Source of the DNA: Undaria pinnatifida
Taxonomy: Eukaryota; Sar; Phaeophyceae; Laminariales; Alariaceae
Assembly: GCA_012845835.1 (NCBI GenBank)
Contig: JABAKD010000004.1
Span: 4,248,265 to 4,312,264 of the forward strand
Direction: 5' to 3'
Length of the DNA stretch: 64,000 nucleotides
Below, piece by piece: positions 22,798 to 32,513 of this stretch. The translations under genes and the position numbers were made by a program. Every line of letters starts with the position of its first letter. The first letter of the stretch is position 1. A model generated the notes under the pieces. That model ran no database searches, was not told the origin of the DNA, and saw nothing but the letters and a program-made list of their open reading frames with translations.

Positions 22798-23500
22798 GGT
22801 GAAACCAGACGTAGTGGTCGGTGATGCCTGCAGGATGTTTGAAGGGATACGAGAGAAGGAAGGTATATCCGGAGCGAGTAGCCTAGCCCAAGCTGCCATC
22901 GCTTCAGACGCACGAGTTTTCATACTCGAGTGTTTGGGCAACCTTCTGCGAACGACGGTATGGAACGAGGAGATTCTCCCCGCTTTGGAACGAGAGTCAT
23001 GCATCGTGGTCAAAGTGGAGATACTAGCGAGCCAAGTAGGGATTCCGTGGAGGAGGAAACGGACATTCGTGGTTGGAATCAAGGGAGGCCTTGCCACAAA
23101 AAGGAAGTTAGCCGTTTGGAAGCGGAGGTTGGAGAAGGTAAAGCAACCAGTTCAGGAATTAGGGGAATTGCTGGGACGAAGAGGCGCATACTTCTTGAAA
23201 AGAGGTAACGGAGAGCGAGCGATTTACTCGTTCAACGAACCCATCATCGCTTTGAACCGTGCTCACATCATGGGGGAAAAGCCAACCAAAGGGTATATCG
23301 CACACCCAGCGGATGCGGCACGCCTTGAAGAAGCCGAAGAGTTGCACTTCAACGACTACGCCAAAATCACCACAGGGCAAGAGCACTACGTGATCCCGCA
23401 AACGGTTAGCCAAAGCGCAGCGGCAAACGCCATCGCAGATTTCACGTCTCCCTTAATGCTGCGAGCAGTATTAGTTGAACTAGCTGTTCAAGGCTTACTG
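22600..23500 (+). other. C5-cytosine methyltransferase-like domain in pol (copy A)
   Basis: The domain crosses the frame change at about 22798 and lies between RNase H and integrase. The motif order I, II, IV, VI, VIII, X is that of Dcm/DNMT enzymes. The target-recognition part between VIII and X is about 90-110 residues. Cys of motif IV and Glu of motif VI, which attack and protonate the cytosine, are kept; the Pro-Pro and Gln around the Cys and the Gln of motif VIII (Trp here) are changed. It may be a slow or altered enzyme, or only a DNA/SAM-binding fold. Copy B has the same domain; copy C has deleted it. Confidence 0.8.
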
Positions 23501-25735
23501 GGAAAACCGGTACCAGAGGTGGCGGAACTAGAAGGGTTGGCCTGCATGGTGTTTGAAGATTACCTCGCAGCATCGAAAGCCTTTGAGGTGACAAGAGCGG
23601 TCACGAGATCGCAGGCAAAGGCCACTTCCCAGGAGCCGGAGGTTGTCTGGGAGGCAGAACCGCCGTTACCTGAGGAGGAGGAGATGGAGAATGCAAAGGC
23701 GCAGACGGTCACTACTACTGAACTACCAGTGGAAGTTGATCGCCCACGCAAACGCAGGGGTCAGAGAGAGCCCATCCCGAGACCGAAACGGCAACGTGAT
23801 CCGTTGGAAGAATCACCAAAGGACACCAGCAGCCGTTCAAGCGGATCAGGGAAAGAGGCCAAGGGATCCCAGCGGTCAGAGCCATCCATGTTGGAAAGGG
23901 TAACAGCTATTCTCCAGGATTTGCCACAGCTGATGCAGAGGCAGTGCGAAGATATGGTACTTGGCAAGATTCGGAAAGAACTCCAGGAAGCGGGAAACCG
24001 AGGATCAGGAGGTGGCGAATATGTGATGGATGATAACGGCCTCTTGTGGATGGCACCTCGGGGAAAGATCCCACGACTTGCAGTTCCCCGATCTCTCGTT
24101 CCAGGGATTATGGCGCTGGCGCACAGCACCTATGGGCATCCGGGGACGGCACGAACTACAGCCTTGATTAGTCATCGGTACTGCTGGCCCACCCTTATTA
24201 AGGACGTTAGAGACTACGTCCTCTCGTGTGGGTGCAGACGTCGCAAGCGGTCAGCGAGTCAACGGGTTGCCATGCTACCGTCGAGGTTTCTACGACCCGG
24301 AGAAGTACTCGAAGTCGACATCCAGGACATGGGGGTGAAGTCGGACGCAGGCAACAAAGTTCTACTGGTAGCGGTTGACAAAGCCAGCAAGTTCTTGTTC
24401 GCCTTTCCACTCCCTACGAAAGAAGCAATCGGAGTAGCGAGGAAACTGCTCGAAGTGATGCTTACTTTTGGGCTACCGCTGTATGTTCGCAGTGATCCGG
24501 GATCCGAGTTCACGGCAGAGGTGATGCAACACTCATGTAAGTGGTTGAACGTGACCATCGCCTATGGGCCTGCCGATCATCCACGTGCACAGGGGACGGT
24601 GGTGAGATTGGGGGGGTGGCTACACGAAGCACTAGGAGAACTGTGCAAGACCTGGCCTCGCAGATGGGACGAATACGTACAACCGGCACTGTGGATCCAT
24701 CGTACCACGCCGGACCTGTGCCTGCCGGGGAAGCCAACTCCCTTCCGTCTGTTCTTCGGTCGTGATGCACGCACGCAACTTGATGCTACGCGCCCTGAGA
24801 TAGATGGTGGTGATTTCAGAGGTGGGATGCACAGTTACGTGGCCGACAAACGTCAAGCGTACAAGGAGGTACGGGATGTACGGATGGCTCTATCGAAAAG
24901 ACATGAAGACAGGCAGAAAAGTCGTGAAAGTCGGAATGCTGAAATCGGTCGGACCTCGGTAGGCACCAGTGTTGTTGTCGGAGATAAGGTGCTGGTGAAG
25001 GAGGCGGAGTCTGTGATGGTAAGGGAAGGGATACATCATAAACTAGCCCACGAGCACTGGACCGGACCTTGGGAGGTGACTGAAGTTGTCTTACCAGGAC
25101 TCAGCTACATCGTCACGATGAATGGGCGAGGGATTCGCCGACGACGGGCGTCAGCATCGAATATCAAGATGTTCCACTTACGTCCGGACGACCTCCGTCA
25201 CGACTTCGAAAACGAATTTGCTCACCTAGCATGGGGAGTTGACTTCGGACTGGCGGAGCCGTCGACTGTAGCGTCGCCTATGTATACCCTAATAGACAGA
25301 AAGGCTGTGATGGGTCAAGGCAACGCTTGGAAGTGGCGATACAAGGGACGATTCGTGGATGGCACAGAGTCGCAGTGGCTGTCCGAAGAGGAGGCACGAG
25401 ACAGCTTCACCCCTTTGCAGCTGGACGTTTTCCATGCGCTGTGGGAAACGTATCACGGAGCGGAGTGCCGGGCAAGAACGACTTCGACGCTAACGCGGAA
25501 GGAAAGAGATGGGATCGACCGCGAACAAGCGTTGAAACAACACCCCGTGGGGACCGTAATCTGGAGGGAATTCGCGAACGCTGAAGGAAACAAGAAGCGT
25601 CACCTTTCAAAAGTCTTCGACTACAAGTCACCGTACTGGCGGGTTCGGTACGCAGACGGAGATTGGGAGGAGCTTAACGAACGTGAAATCCTGAAAGGTA
25701 GGAGGACCGGAAATTCGCAATCCGGTTCCCCGTAA
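22790..25735 (+). CDS. pol: Copy A methyltransferase-like domain, integrase, chromo-like and Tudor-like tail
   Basis: Open frame of 981 codons. Residues about 1-235 complete the C5-methyltransferase fold: PDVVVGDACRMF (motif IV, Cys codon 22829-22831; PPCQ replaced by DACR), VFILECLGNLL (motif VI Glu, codon 22928-22930), VGIPWRRKRTFVVGI (motif VIII) and QTVSQSAAANAIADF (motif X). A Pro/Glu/Lys-rich linker follows. The integrase has a zinc region (HSTYGHPG, then CGC for the usual CxxC), and a core with VDIQD and RSDPGSEF. The Glu expected 35 residues after the second Asp is Val (codon 24602-24604); B and C keep Glu. The tail holds WKWRYKGRFVDGTESQWL (chromo-like, about 25330) and VRYADGDWEELNEREIL (Tudor-like, about 25650). 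Confidence 0.9.
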   Translation: MREVKPDVVVGDACRMFEGIREKEGISGASSLAQAAIASDARVFILECLGNLLRTTVWNEEILPALERESCIVVKVEILASQVGIPWRRKRTFVVGIKGGLATKRKLAVWKRRLEKVKQPVQELGELLGRRGAYFLKRGNGERAIYSFNEPIIALNRAHIMGEKPTKGYIAHPADAARLEEAEELHFNDYAKITTGQEHYVIPQTVSQSAAANAIADFTSPLMLRAVLVELAVQGLLGKPVPEVAELEGLACMVFEDYLAASKAFEVTRAVTRSQAKATSQEPEVVWEAEPPLPEEEEMENAKAQTVTTTELPVEVDRPRKRRGQREPIPRPKRQRDPLEESPKDTSSRSSGSGKEAKGSQRSEPSMLERVTAILQDLPQLMQRQCEDMVLGKIRKELQEAGNRGSGGGEYVMDDNGLLWMAPRGKIPRLAVPRSLVPGIMALAHSTYGHPGTARTTALISHRYCWPTLIKDVRDYVLSCGCRRRKRSASQRVAMLPSRFLRPGEVLEVDIQDMGVKSDAGNKVLLVAVDKASKFLFAFPLPTKEAIGVARKLLEVMLTFGLPLYVRSDPGSEFTAEVMQHSCKWLNVTIAYGPADHPRAQGTVVRLGGWLHEALGELCKTWPRRWDEYVQPALWIHRTTPDLCLPGKPTPFRLFFGRDARTQLDATRPEIDGGDFRGGMHSYVADKRQAYKEVRDVRMALSKRHEDRQKSRESRNAEIGRTSVGTSVVVGDKVLVKEAESVMVREGIHHKLAHEHWTGPWEVTEVVLPGLSYIVTMNGRGIRRRRASASNIKMFHLRPDDLRHDFENEFAHLAWGVDFGLAEPSTVASPMYTLIDRKAVMGQGNAWKWRYKGRFVDGTESQWLSEEEARDSFTPLQLDVFHALWETYHGAECRARTTSTLTRKERDGIDREQALKQHPVGTVIWREFANAEGNKKRHLSKVFDYKSPYWRVRYADGDWEELNEREILKGRRTGNSQSGSP

Positions 25736-26102
25736 ACGTGGAACGTGAAGTGGAGACGGATGGAGAAATGGAGAAGACGCTGGCCAAAGATCGACCAGCG
25801 AGGAGGATCAAGGCCTCGGCCTACCCGAGTTAATGGGAAAAGCCGGGAAGTGGTGGATAAGAGGCTTTCAGCTGGTGCGCTTGATGAGAAATACTAGCAA
25901 GTCCAGCAGTACCGATCTGGGACCTAATGCGAAAAATGCGCGAGGCCCAGGGTCCCTACCCCCTGAGAGACGCCTATCCATGAAAATGTTAGACGCCACT
26001 CATTCGAGCCTTAGGGTAATCGAAACACGATTAAGTGTGGGAAAAGGCCCTCACTCTTACTCCAGTGTATCCGCAGCCCGGTTAGCACGGTATTCCTGAG
26101 CC

Positions 26103-26114
26103 GTGCTGGGGGGG
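26103..26114 (+). other. Polypurine tract of copy A
   Basis: GTGCTGGGGGGG sits directly before the 3' LTR. The same C-run/G-run adjoins the 3' LTRs of copies B and C. It would prime plus-strand DNA synthesis. Confidence 0.8.
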
Positions 26115-26555
26115 TGTTGCGGCGGATTGACATGACGTCACATGAAATCCCGTGGCGGAATGCTTCCTAGGTCTGTATAACGCCGATCAGTCTAGAAAGC
26201 GTGCTGCTCACGGCCTCAGTCCAAAAACACACAAAACCAAACGAGGGAAAAAGGAACCTGAACTTGATCTGACACGAGTGTGAGTGACTGCGAACCGAGC
26301 TTGAGTACAGCTATCGTTACCGTGAGGCATTGTTGGAGGTTTCGTCCGGAGATCTGTTATATTGTACGAGCACTTGGAAGAGGACTGCGTGGTACGAGAC
26401 TGGTGTTTGCAGGCAGCTGTTGCAACAAGCAGACGGGAGGGATCAGCCTGAAGGTAGACACGGAGGAAACGAACTAGAAGCGGTGAGAGAGTTGGGACAA
26501 GGGATTGGAGACTTGGGTACGTGTGACTAAAATAGCTCTTTATCCGTTCGTTACA
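26115..26555 (+). repeat. Copy A 3' LTR
   Basis: 441 bp, identical to the 5' LTR apart from two single-base differences (near 26227 and 26371). Confidence 0.95.
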
Positions 26556-26783
26556 CTTTATTTGCCATTTCTTGTGCGAGTGCTGGTGAAGATCCCTACC
26601 GGCCGTCGCTTCGGTTGGTCGAGGATGCTCTTTCATGAGGTTAGCGATATCGCGTCTCTATCCTCCAATTATAACCGTCAATCGCTTACACCAATGTCAA
26701 AAATCGACTGGGCTGGGCCCATCGAACGTCCTTAGTCCATTAATAGCGTTGGCGAGTGAAATGTTGCTGTTGGATTTCCCCAT
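26556..26783 (-). pseudogene. gag: Copia-like gag, N-terminal segment (first piece)
   Basis: On the minus strand an ATG at 26783 opens MGKSNSNISLANAINGL, followed by FDGPSPVDF, an in-frame TGA, HWCKRLTVIIGG, a TAG, then NLMKEHPRPTEATAG. These match the order of the N-terminus of copia gag. At the junction with gypsy copy A the frame differs by one from the segment at 15894, so an older frameshift is present besides the two stops. The gag was already dead before or shortly after copy A landed in it. No LTR of this copia element is seen to the right. Confidence 0.7.
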
Positions 26784-26839
26784 GATAATGATGAGTAGTA
26801 TGTACCAGGTAGCAGTTCACTGAGATGTCTTGTATGATG

Positions 26840-27062
26840 CCAGTACTTGTACAGCAATGTAGTAGTACCAGTAATCCCGTCGCACGTATGTTACGGTCCT
26901 TGCTCGTTCGCGCGGTTCTCCCGATTGCAGTGTAATCACCGCGACGCGAAGTATCACGCTCTGCGTAATGGGGTGCCGTGCTGCTCCAGGTCGGTCACAA
27001 ACGACCATGCCTGCGCTGCACCGTCAATCCGGGGGCGCTCGGCTGGCGGCTGAGCTCTTCCA
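26840..27062 (-). pseudogene. gag: Fragment of YR-element gag
   Basis: The sequence matches 45410-45540 of element D2 and encodes, on the minus strand, pieces like RIDGAAQAWSFVTDLEQHG with later stops. It abuts, head to head, the plus-strand ORF of D5 at about 27062. Confidence 0.65.
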
Positions 27063-27065
27063 CCA

Positions 27066-27592
27066 GTGCAGAACAGCAAACATTCGAAACCGAACAGCGA
27101 TGATATGACACCTTTGAATCCGAAAGAGGCCTCTCGGGTGCCTTGTGTTAGTCGAGCAGAAAAAAAGATAACTTCCTCTAGACAAAGTGAGAACAAGAAA
27201 AGTGGTAGATCTAGTCAATCGTTCAGAGGGAAGAACAGTAAGCATTCGAGACCGAATTATAATGATCTGACACTTAATCCGAGAGAGAACTCTCGGAAGC
27301 CTAGTATTAGGCGAGCAGAAAAAAATCTGACTTGCTCTAGAGAGAGGGAGAACTTTCAGAACACCCACGGTTTAAGACGGAATTGTGAGGGTCTGAGAGA
27401 GTTCAAATGGGGAGAGACCTCCCCGGTGGATTACACATTAGGAACAGAAAACAAGCGTAGTAGCTCTAGACAGAGTTATGAAAATCAGGACAGCAAAAAT
27501 TCTAGATCGAATTCCGATGTCCTGACAGTCCAGAGCCCAGGAGAGTCCTGCCGGTCGCAGGGCACGTTCCGTGGGAAAGAGAAGAAAGGTAC
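27066..27592 (+). pseudogene. Repetitive Arg/Ser/Asn-rich ORF of D5
   Basis: Imperfect repeats of roughly 35-40 residues recur, each with a core like NSKHSRPNYNDLTLNPRE followed by an Arg-Ala-Glu-Lys-Lys-type end. The same ORF is found in D2 (44890-43971) and D3 (50550-49698). The basic, Ser-rich make-up suggests a nucleic-acid-binding structural protein, but no named domain is visible. The frame is cut by the retroposon insertion at GKEKKGT. Confidence 0.6.
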
Positions 27593-28014
27593 GAGGACCA
27601 ACGCCCGAATGGGTAGGGTGGACCGTAACTGGACCAAGTCCGGCGGAAGGCCATCTCCCATGGCCAGGGGTTTTGTTAGTGGGTGAGCTTGCGCAAGTCT
27701 CACACTACCCGGAAAGATGACATTCCGGGTGGCTATCTCCACCGAAACTGACCCTCAGGGGACAGGCCGGGTCGATATACAGACGCATCCGTATACAACG
27801 GCAGCTTGCGCTGCCAGGGTTGTAACGAAGACCACTGATAGGGACAGCTTACGCTATACCTACAATGGGACTCGAAGGGTGCGCTAGCTAGCGTTGGGCT
27901 GCGAAAGCAACTGAGTTAAATCGACACACGACACGTATGAAAATACGCGGAAGTGTGGTGAGCTAAAGCTTTATTTTTCCCCATCCGCCGGAGAATAAAA
28001 AATAAAATAAAAAA
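27593..28014 (+). mobile_element. Poly-A-tailed retroposon (SINE or truncated LINE) inserted in D5
   Basis: Other family members read GAAGAAAGGTACCTGG without a break. Here about 420 bp are inserted after AAAGGTAC, ending in an AAATAAAA-type tail, followed again by AAAGGTAC, an 8-bp or longer target duplication. The body has a Gly/Cys-free, GC-rich start (GAGGACCAACGCCC) and the short palindrome CTTGCGCAAG. No clear A and B boxes were found, so it may be the 3' end of a LINE rather than a tRNA-type SINE. Confidence 0.75.
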
Positions 28015-28079
28015 AAGGTACCTGGTATACCTCTAGACAGAGCTGCTTAGGTCAAAACCGTCGAAATTCTAGACAGACT

Positions 28080-29024
28080 TACGATGATTTGACACCCCCG
28101 TTCCCGGAGGAGACATTTCGGGAAATAAGTGGGTAACGCATTAGCACCCTGCGCAAGAGAAACCTCTGAGACAGGGTCAATGAAATGCTGACCAGAGTCC
28201 TCAAAAACAATGAAAGGAAGCGAGACCACAAAGTGAAAATTCCTACACGAGTCGGTACTACAGGCAGCACCTCCTTTAGATGGAGAAGAACCTTACCACA
28301 GCGAAGCGCAAACACGGAAGAAAGGTTGCAAAGAGGACAAACAATCAAGAATTGCCGGACTGAACTGGAAATGGAATTAAACCAAAGCATCGATGGCAAA
28401 CAAAGCACAGGATCTCACTACCATGAAGCAAATCATTCGCGGGATGGCAGAGACGTGTACAAAGCTGTTACACGCAAGAGAAGGTAGAGTGGGAAACGTG
28501 GCCGTTGGCATCGGAGGCACTTTGGTGTCATCTCCGCTGTCCGTCGATCAGGACAAAGGCTACTTTGGGGACGCAAAAAATGTTTCCAAAAAGTGACGAG
28601 CCCATAGACATCATCCAGAACGGCGTTCCAGTACATTTGACGGTCACGAACCTCGAATCAACCAGAGCCTTGCAGTACGGTAGTCACAGTTGTGTACGAG
28701 AGCACATGGACTTTGTGTGGGAAAAGTTGTTCCACGACGTACGATGAAGTCGAGCCCTTGTGTTCAACAGATTTTTTGGCGTCGTCGATCAAGGGCCAAC
28801 CTGTGGCACCCCTTGGCGCAGTTGTTACACACAAAGTAAGAACTATCAACGACTACTCTTTTGACGTACATGCAGTCAGAGGAGAGAAGGGAGGATAGAG
28901 CAAAGGTAAACATACGGAAGAAGTGCCGAAATGCCTCTATGGGCAAGCCCTTTCAACACTAGGCGCTAACCGATCTCCGAATAAGGTTCCCTCAAAAACG
29001 AATTTTGTCGGCAAAGGCAGATAG
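28080..29024 (+). pseudogene. pol: RT N-terminal region of D5, decayed
   Basis: Pieces in shifting frames: KAQDLTTMKQIIRGMAET, VGIGGTLVSSPLSVDQ, NGVPVHLTVTNLESTRA, then VAPLGAVVTHKVRTINDYS, the conserved start of the DIRS/Ngaro RT. The end at 29024 lies in KTNFVGKGR-like sequence just before the RT palm. Confidence 0.75.
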
Positions 29025-30020
29025 ACTCTTTTATTTTCGTTGTTGTTGCAGATATCTAGTATATGTGGTGTATCCTTTAGCTGCTCGCCTATATTGCCAT
29101 GTTGTCTTTTGTCAACTCTGTTTTCTTCTTTGTTGTTCACTAGCAACTTTTTGGGGGTAGTTTTTTTGTGTTCGCTGAAAGATCTCCGCCCCGCCCCCGG
29201 CTGTTGCTCCTTTTCACGTGCTTTTTCTTCTCGCCTGTTTCCTGCTTGTACGCTAAAATATCTCAATCACCCCGGCTGTTGATATTTTTTACGCGTTACT
29301 TCCTTCCACTCTTTGAATGTTTGGATATTTTTCTGCGTTGAGTACCTGGTACCTGATACCGGTTACTACATGTACGAGTAGCGTTCCTGCGTGTTTTTGT
29401 TTTGTTTTTTGTCTACTTTTCGTGTTTTTGTCCGTCTGTGTTTTCGTGTGTTTTGTTTGCTGGTGAGAGCTTACTATCCTGTGCCCCGAGGTCATAGAAG
29501 CGATGGTGGAGGAACAGTTAAACTTCAGCATTAAATATGATACGATAAGTCAGATCGATTTATAATTCACTTGCGCGAACATCAACAAAATAAAGAACGT
29601 CACATCATCGCCACACGTTGCATGCATATCTCGCCACACGTTGCATGCATATCTCTGGACTTTTTCTTGTTTTTTTCTGTGTAGGTGACTACAACCACCC
29701 CCGGCCAATACCGTTTTAAGTCCCGATTGTGATGGGAAATGAAGCGAAAATGCGTATTTTTGGGGCCTCCGGCGGCGCCTCCAGCGGGCCCCCCTCACGA
29801 GCTGGGGGGGGGAGGGGATAGACGGAGCTACGCTTGGCGTTATACTCGCTTCCCTCTGCCGGTATACTGCTGTAGTCCAGTATACTGATTGAATTTTACC
29901 ACAGTATAACCGAAACTGGGTCAGCCGGTGCCCAGCCCTACCATATCCGCAATTGCTGCCATTTCGAACTCTCCTTTGTGCGTGAAAAAATGTTGAAAAA
30001 CTCTTTTAGCTTGGCAGTGA
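29025..30020. other. No gene recognised; small tandem repeat
   Basis: T-rich sequence with no motif-bearing frame. A 25-bp unit containing CGCCACACGTTGCATGC is present twice at about 29608-29657. Confidence 0.5.
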
Positions 30021-31350
30021 TCTCAAGAGCGGCATCCGCGTAAAAACGCATCCGAGCAATATGAACGTCTCGAACGTCCCCGGATACGATACTCTGCACG
30101 CCGTACATATTCGGTCGTTGAGCGATCGAAAGGCCACGGCTCGGTCCATGTCATGGGTAATTTGGTGGTCGAGCCGCTACGCCGCACCCGAGCTACCGAG
30201 ACATATTCGCTGATGAAAAAAAATCGGCAAAATGCCCGACTCACGGCCGCACGCTGCTTACCGTGGTTCGCCTGCACCTTGTCCAATACTTCCTTGTGTA
30301 GCTGACTGCGCCGCAACCACGCTCTGCATCTTCGTCCGAAGAGTCTTCTCGTCCTGCACATCCACCTGCCAATCCTGTCCGGTCGACGACACCAACGTGG
30401 ACAACGCTATGCGAGGTGCTCTACCGAACATGGCGTGATACGGTGTAGAGCGGTACTTTTTGCGGAACGCAGTATTCAAGGCCCACTGAACTACCGGTAC
30501 ACACTCTAGGCAATTCTAAGTGTTCCGCCGCTCTTGAATCACGGTCTTTAAAGTACTCACCACCTCACGTATCATCCGTTCGCATGTACCGTTAGAAACC
30601 AAGGCGAATTTGCAACTGAAAACCTCCTGTCAACACCAAAAAGCTTCTCTAACGCGGCGATCGTTTAATTCTTCAAATGGGGAACAACGCCACTCCTTAA
30701 CATCTCCTGAACCCCAATAATCTTGCACCAGGTCAAGAGATGCTGCGCTGTCAACGTGCCGTTTTCCCATAGGCTCAAGCCAAACCCAATTGCTCATAAC
30801 GTCCATCATGACGAGGATGTATCTGTACCCCTTGTCCTCATCCAGGCCGTCATTCTCATCCAGACCATCGTCTCCCAACAGCCCGCCTGCTCCAGCATAG
30901 AGATATCCGAAGTGGAGGACGTAGCCCGACCTGGTGACGTGCACCGTCTCTCCAAGCGAACGAGGCCCCTACCTTCTTCGCCGCTATAAAATCCATGCAA
31001 TGCAGACACTGTTTGACGAACCCGGTTAGGTGCTCCTCATTCAAAACCAACAGCAGTAGTCCGAGCCGCTGCAGAGTGGCCAGCCTCTTTCATGTGAGTA
31101 CATACCATCAACTTTACCTAAAGCTTCGTAGCTCCTCCCGGAATCCACAGCACCGCGCGCCCTTTAACCCGGAGCTGAAAGAGCCCCTTGGCATTCAAGC
31201 TGACGTAGCCCCGGCAGCGAGCGTGCCCAGATTGGCCCGTGACGCTTGCTGCGCGTCCCGGATCATCTGCTTAGAAGGAAGAATTTTCATCGGGCGCGCT
31301 AGCTGCATACATGGGGGAAGCGTGAAAACTCACCGAAGGGACAGTCAACC
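30020..31350 (-). pseudogene. pol: Ty3/gypsy integrase relic
   Basis: Read leftwards on the minus strand: a pre-integrase linker near 31300-31150, zinc-region remnants ending QCLHCMDF near 31010, then the core with YRYILVMMDVMSNWVWLEP (about 30840-30785), then SNGTCERMIREVV near 30590 and LNTAFRKKYRSTPYHAMF (about 30480-30420). The tail has SVARVRRSGSTTKLPMTW near 30170. Frameshifts separate all parts. The family resembles the RT relic at 5.1-6.5 kb rather than copies A-C. Confidence 0.8.
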
Positions 31351-31459
31351 ATCGTGAGATCAAATCCCCTCAGCAAATACGGTTTTCGGCTACGTGCACG
31401 ATCGTATACTCTTACTGCATCATCACCGCCTTCCATTGGTCCAAACGCTGCGCCGTGTG

Positions 31460-31625
31460 GTCATCAGGGGATATCGTGGATGCATCCCCGGGTTTTACTT
31501 TATTTAATTTGCCTCTTGATCGAAAAACGGATACTGCTGCCCACTCTGAGATCATCGCGCACAGCGGTTCAGTCAGCAGGCGGTGGGTTCATTGGTGAAG
31601 GGCCTCCCCGCGGCTGCGGGTGTTT
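31460..31625 (+). repeat. Dispersed repeat, related copy at 9600-9830 (-)
   Basis: Shares GGATGCATCCCCG, AACGGATACTGCTGC and CCCCGCGGCTGCGGGT in the same order with the reverse complement of 9600-9830. Confidence 0.6.
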
Positions 31626-32080
31626 TATTGCCTTGTGATGGGTCTTCGGTCGTCAATCACTCTCGGGTTTTACCGTGTGAGGTGTGCCAAACTGTGAGTC
31701 GAGGGCTGACAGGTAGTCTATATTTTGTTTATTTTGGCTCAAAAAATGTGGTCTTAATCTTACGCAGTAAAATAACGCCTGCTGAGAGATGACGAGAGAA
31801 CAATGGGATACTACGCTCCCAGACAAACAAACACATGGGGATAACCTGCTTCTTACTTTACGTCTTGGTCCAATACCCGCGAAAAACGGTACAAGTGGCC
31901 ACATTCTTCTCTTCCACTGCTCCCACTTCCCCCTCTCTTGAGCAATAGGGTGGGATGGTTGGAAAAAAAGGATCAGAACCTGTCTCATCACTGCTCCTAC
32001 TAACTGGTCCTTTCTTTGCACTCTGTCGTTCTTCGAGCCTGCTCCTCGGCTGCCAGGTTCGTTGGTGCCGACTGTCTGAT

Positions 32081-32513
32081 TGTAACGACGAATAAGAGCT
32101 ATTTTAGACACACGCACCCAGGTCTCCAATCCAGTTTCTCACCGCTTTTACTAATGGTCCGTTGCCTCCGTGTATCCCTTCAGGCTGATTCCTCCCGGCT
32201 GCTTGTTATAACAGCTGCCCGCAAACACTAGTCTTGTCTCACGTAGTCCTCTTCAAAGCGCTAGTGCTATATAACAGATCTCCAGATGAAACCTCCAACA
32301 ATACCTTACGGTAACGATCGCTGTACTCGGGCTAGGTTCGCAGTCACTCACGCTCGTGTCAGATCGAGTTCATTTTCCTTTTTCCCTCGTTCGGTTTTCT
32401 GTGTTTTTGGACAAACCGTGAGCGATACGCTTTCTAGACTGACTGGAGTTGTACAAACCTAGGCAGCATTTCGCTACGTGTTGTACGTGACGTCATGCCA
32501 ACCCCATGCAACA
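32081..32513 (-). repeat. Copy C 3' LTR
   Basis: 433 bp, TGTAACG to GCAACA on the plus strand, followed by the C-run that is the complement of the polypurine tract. Confidence 0.9.

Larger units (their letters stand above)
15895..26555 (+). mobile_element. Copy A: Ty3/gypsy retrotransposon with methyltransferase-like domain
   Basis: A 10,661-bp element with two 441-bp LTRs that differ at only two positions that I can see, so the insertion is recent. A CTTT duplication (15891-15894 and 26556-26559) flanks it. The order is LTR, candidate primer-binding site, about 2.4-kb leader, gag, protease, RT, RNase H, C5-methyltransferase-like domain, integrase, chromo-like and Tudor-like segments, polypurine tract, LTR. 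RT and RNase H before integrase is Ty3/gypsy order. It lies in the copia gag, whose own strand is opposite. Two TAG codons, a +1 frame change, a 35-bp duplication in RT and a Glu to Val change in integrase mean it is probably not autonomous. Confidence 0.95.
27062..29024 (+). mobile_element. D5: 5' part of a DIRS/Ngaro-like element
   Basis: Carries the repetitive ORF, then the N-terminal RT region, on the plus strand, matching D2 and D3 (both minus). A poly-A retroposon interrupts it at about 27593-28014. It ends at about 29024, so RT core, RNase H and recombinase are missing. Confidence 0.75.

Noticed and set aside
22809-22834. Idea that the methyltransferase segment is a host gene next to the element
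   Set aside because: It occurs in the same place in copies A and B, between RNase H and integrase in one polyprotein, so it belongs to the element.
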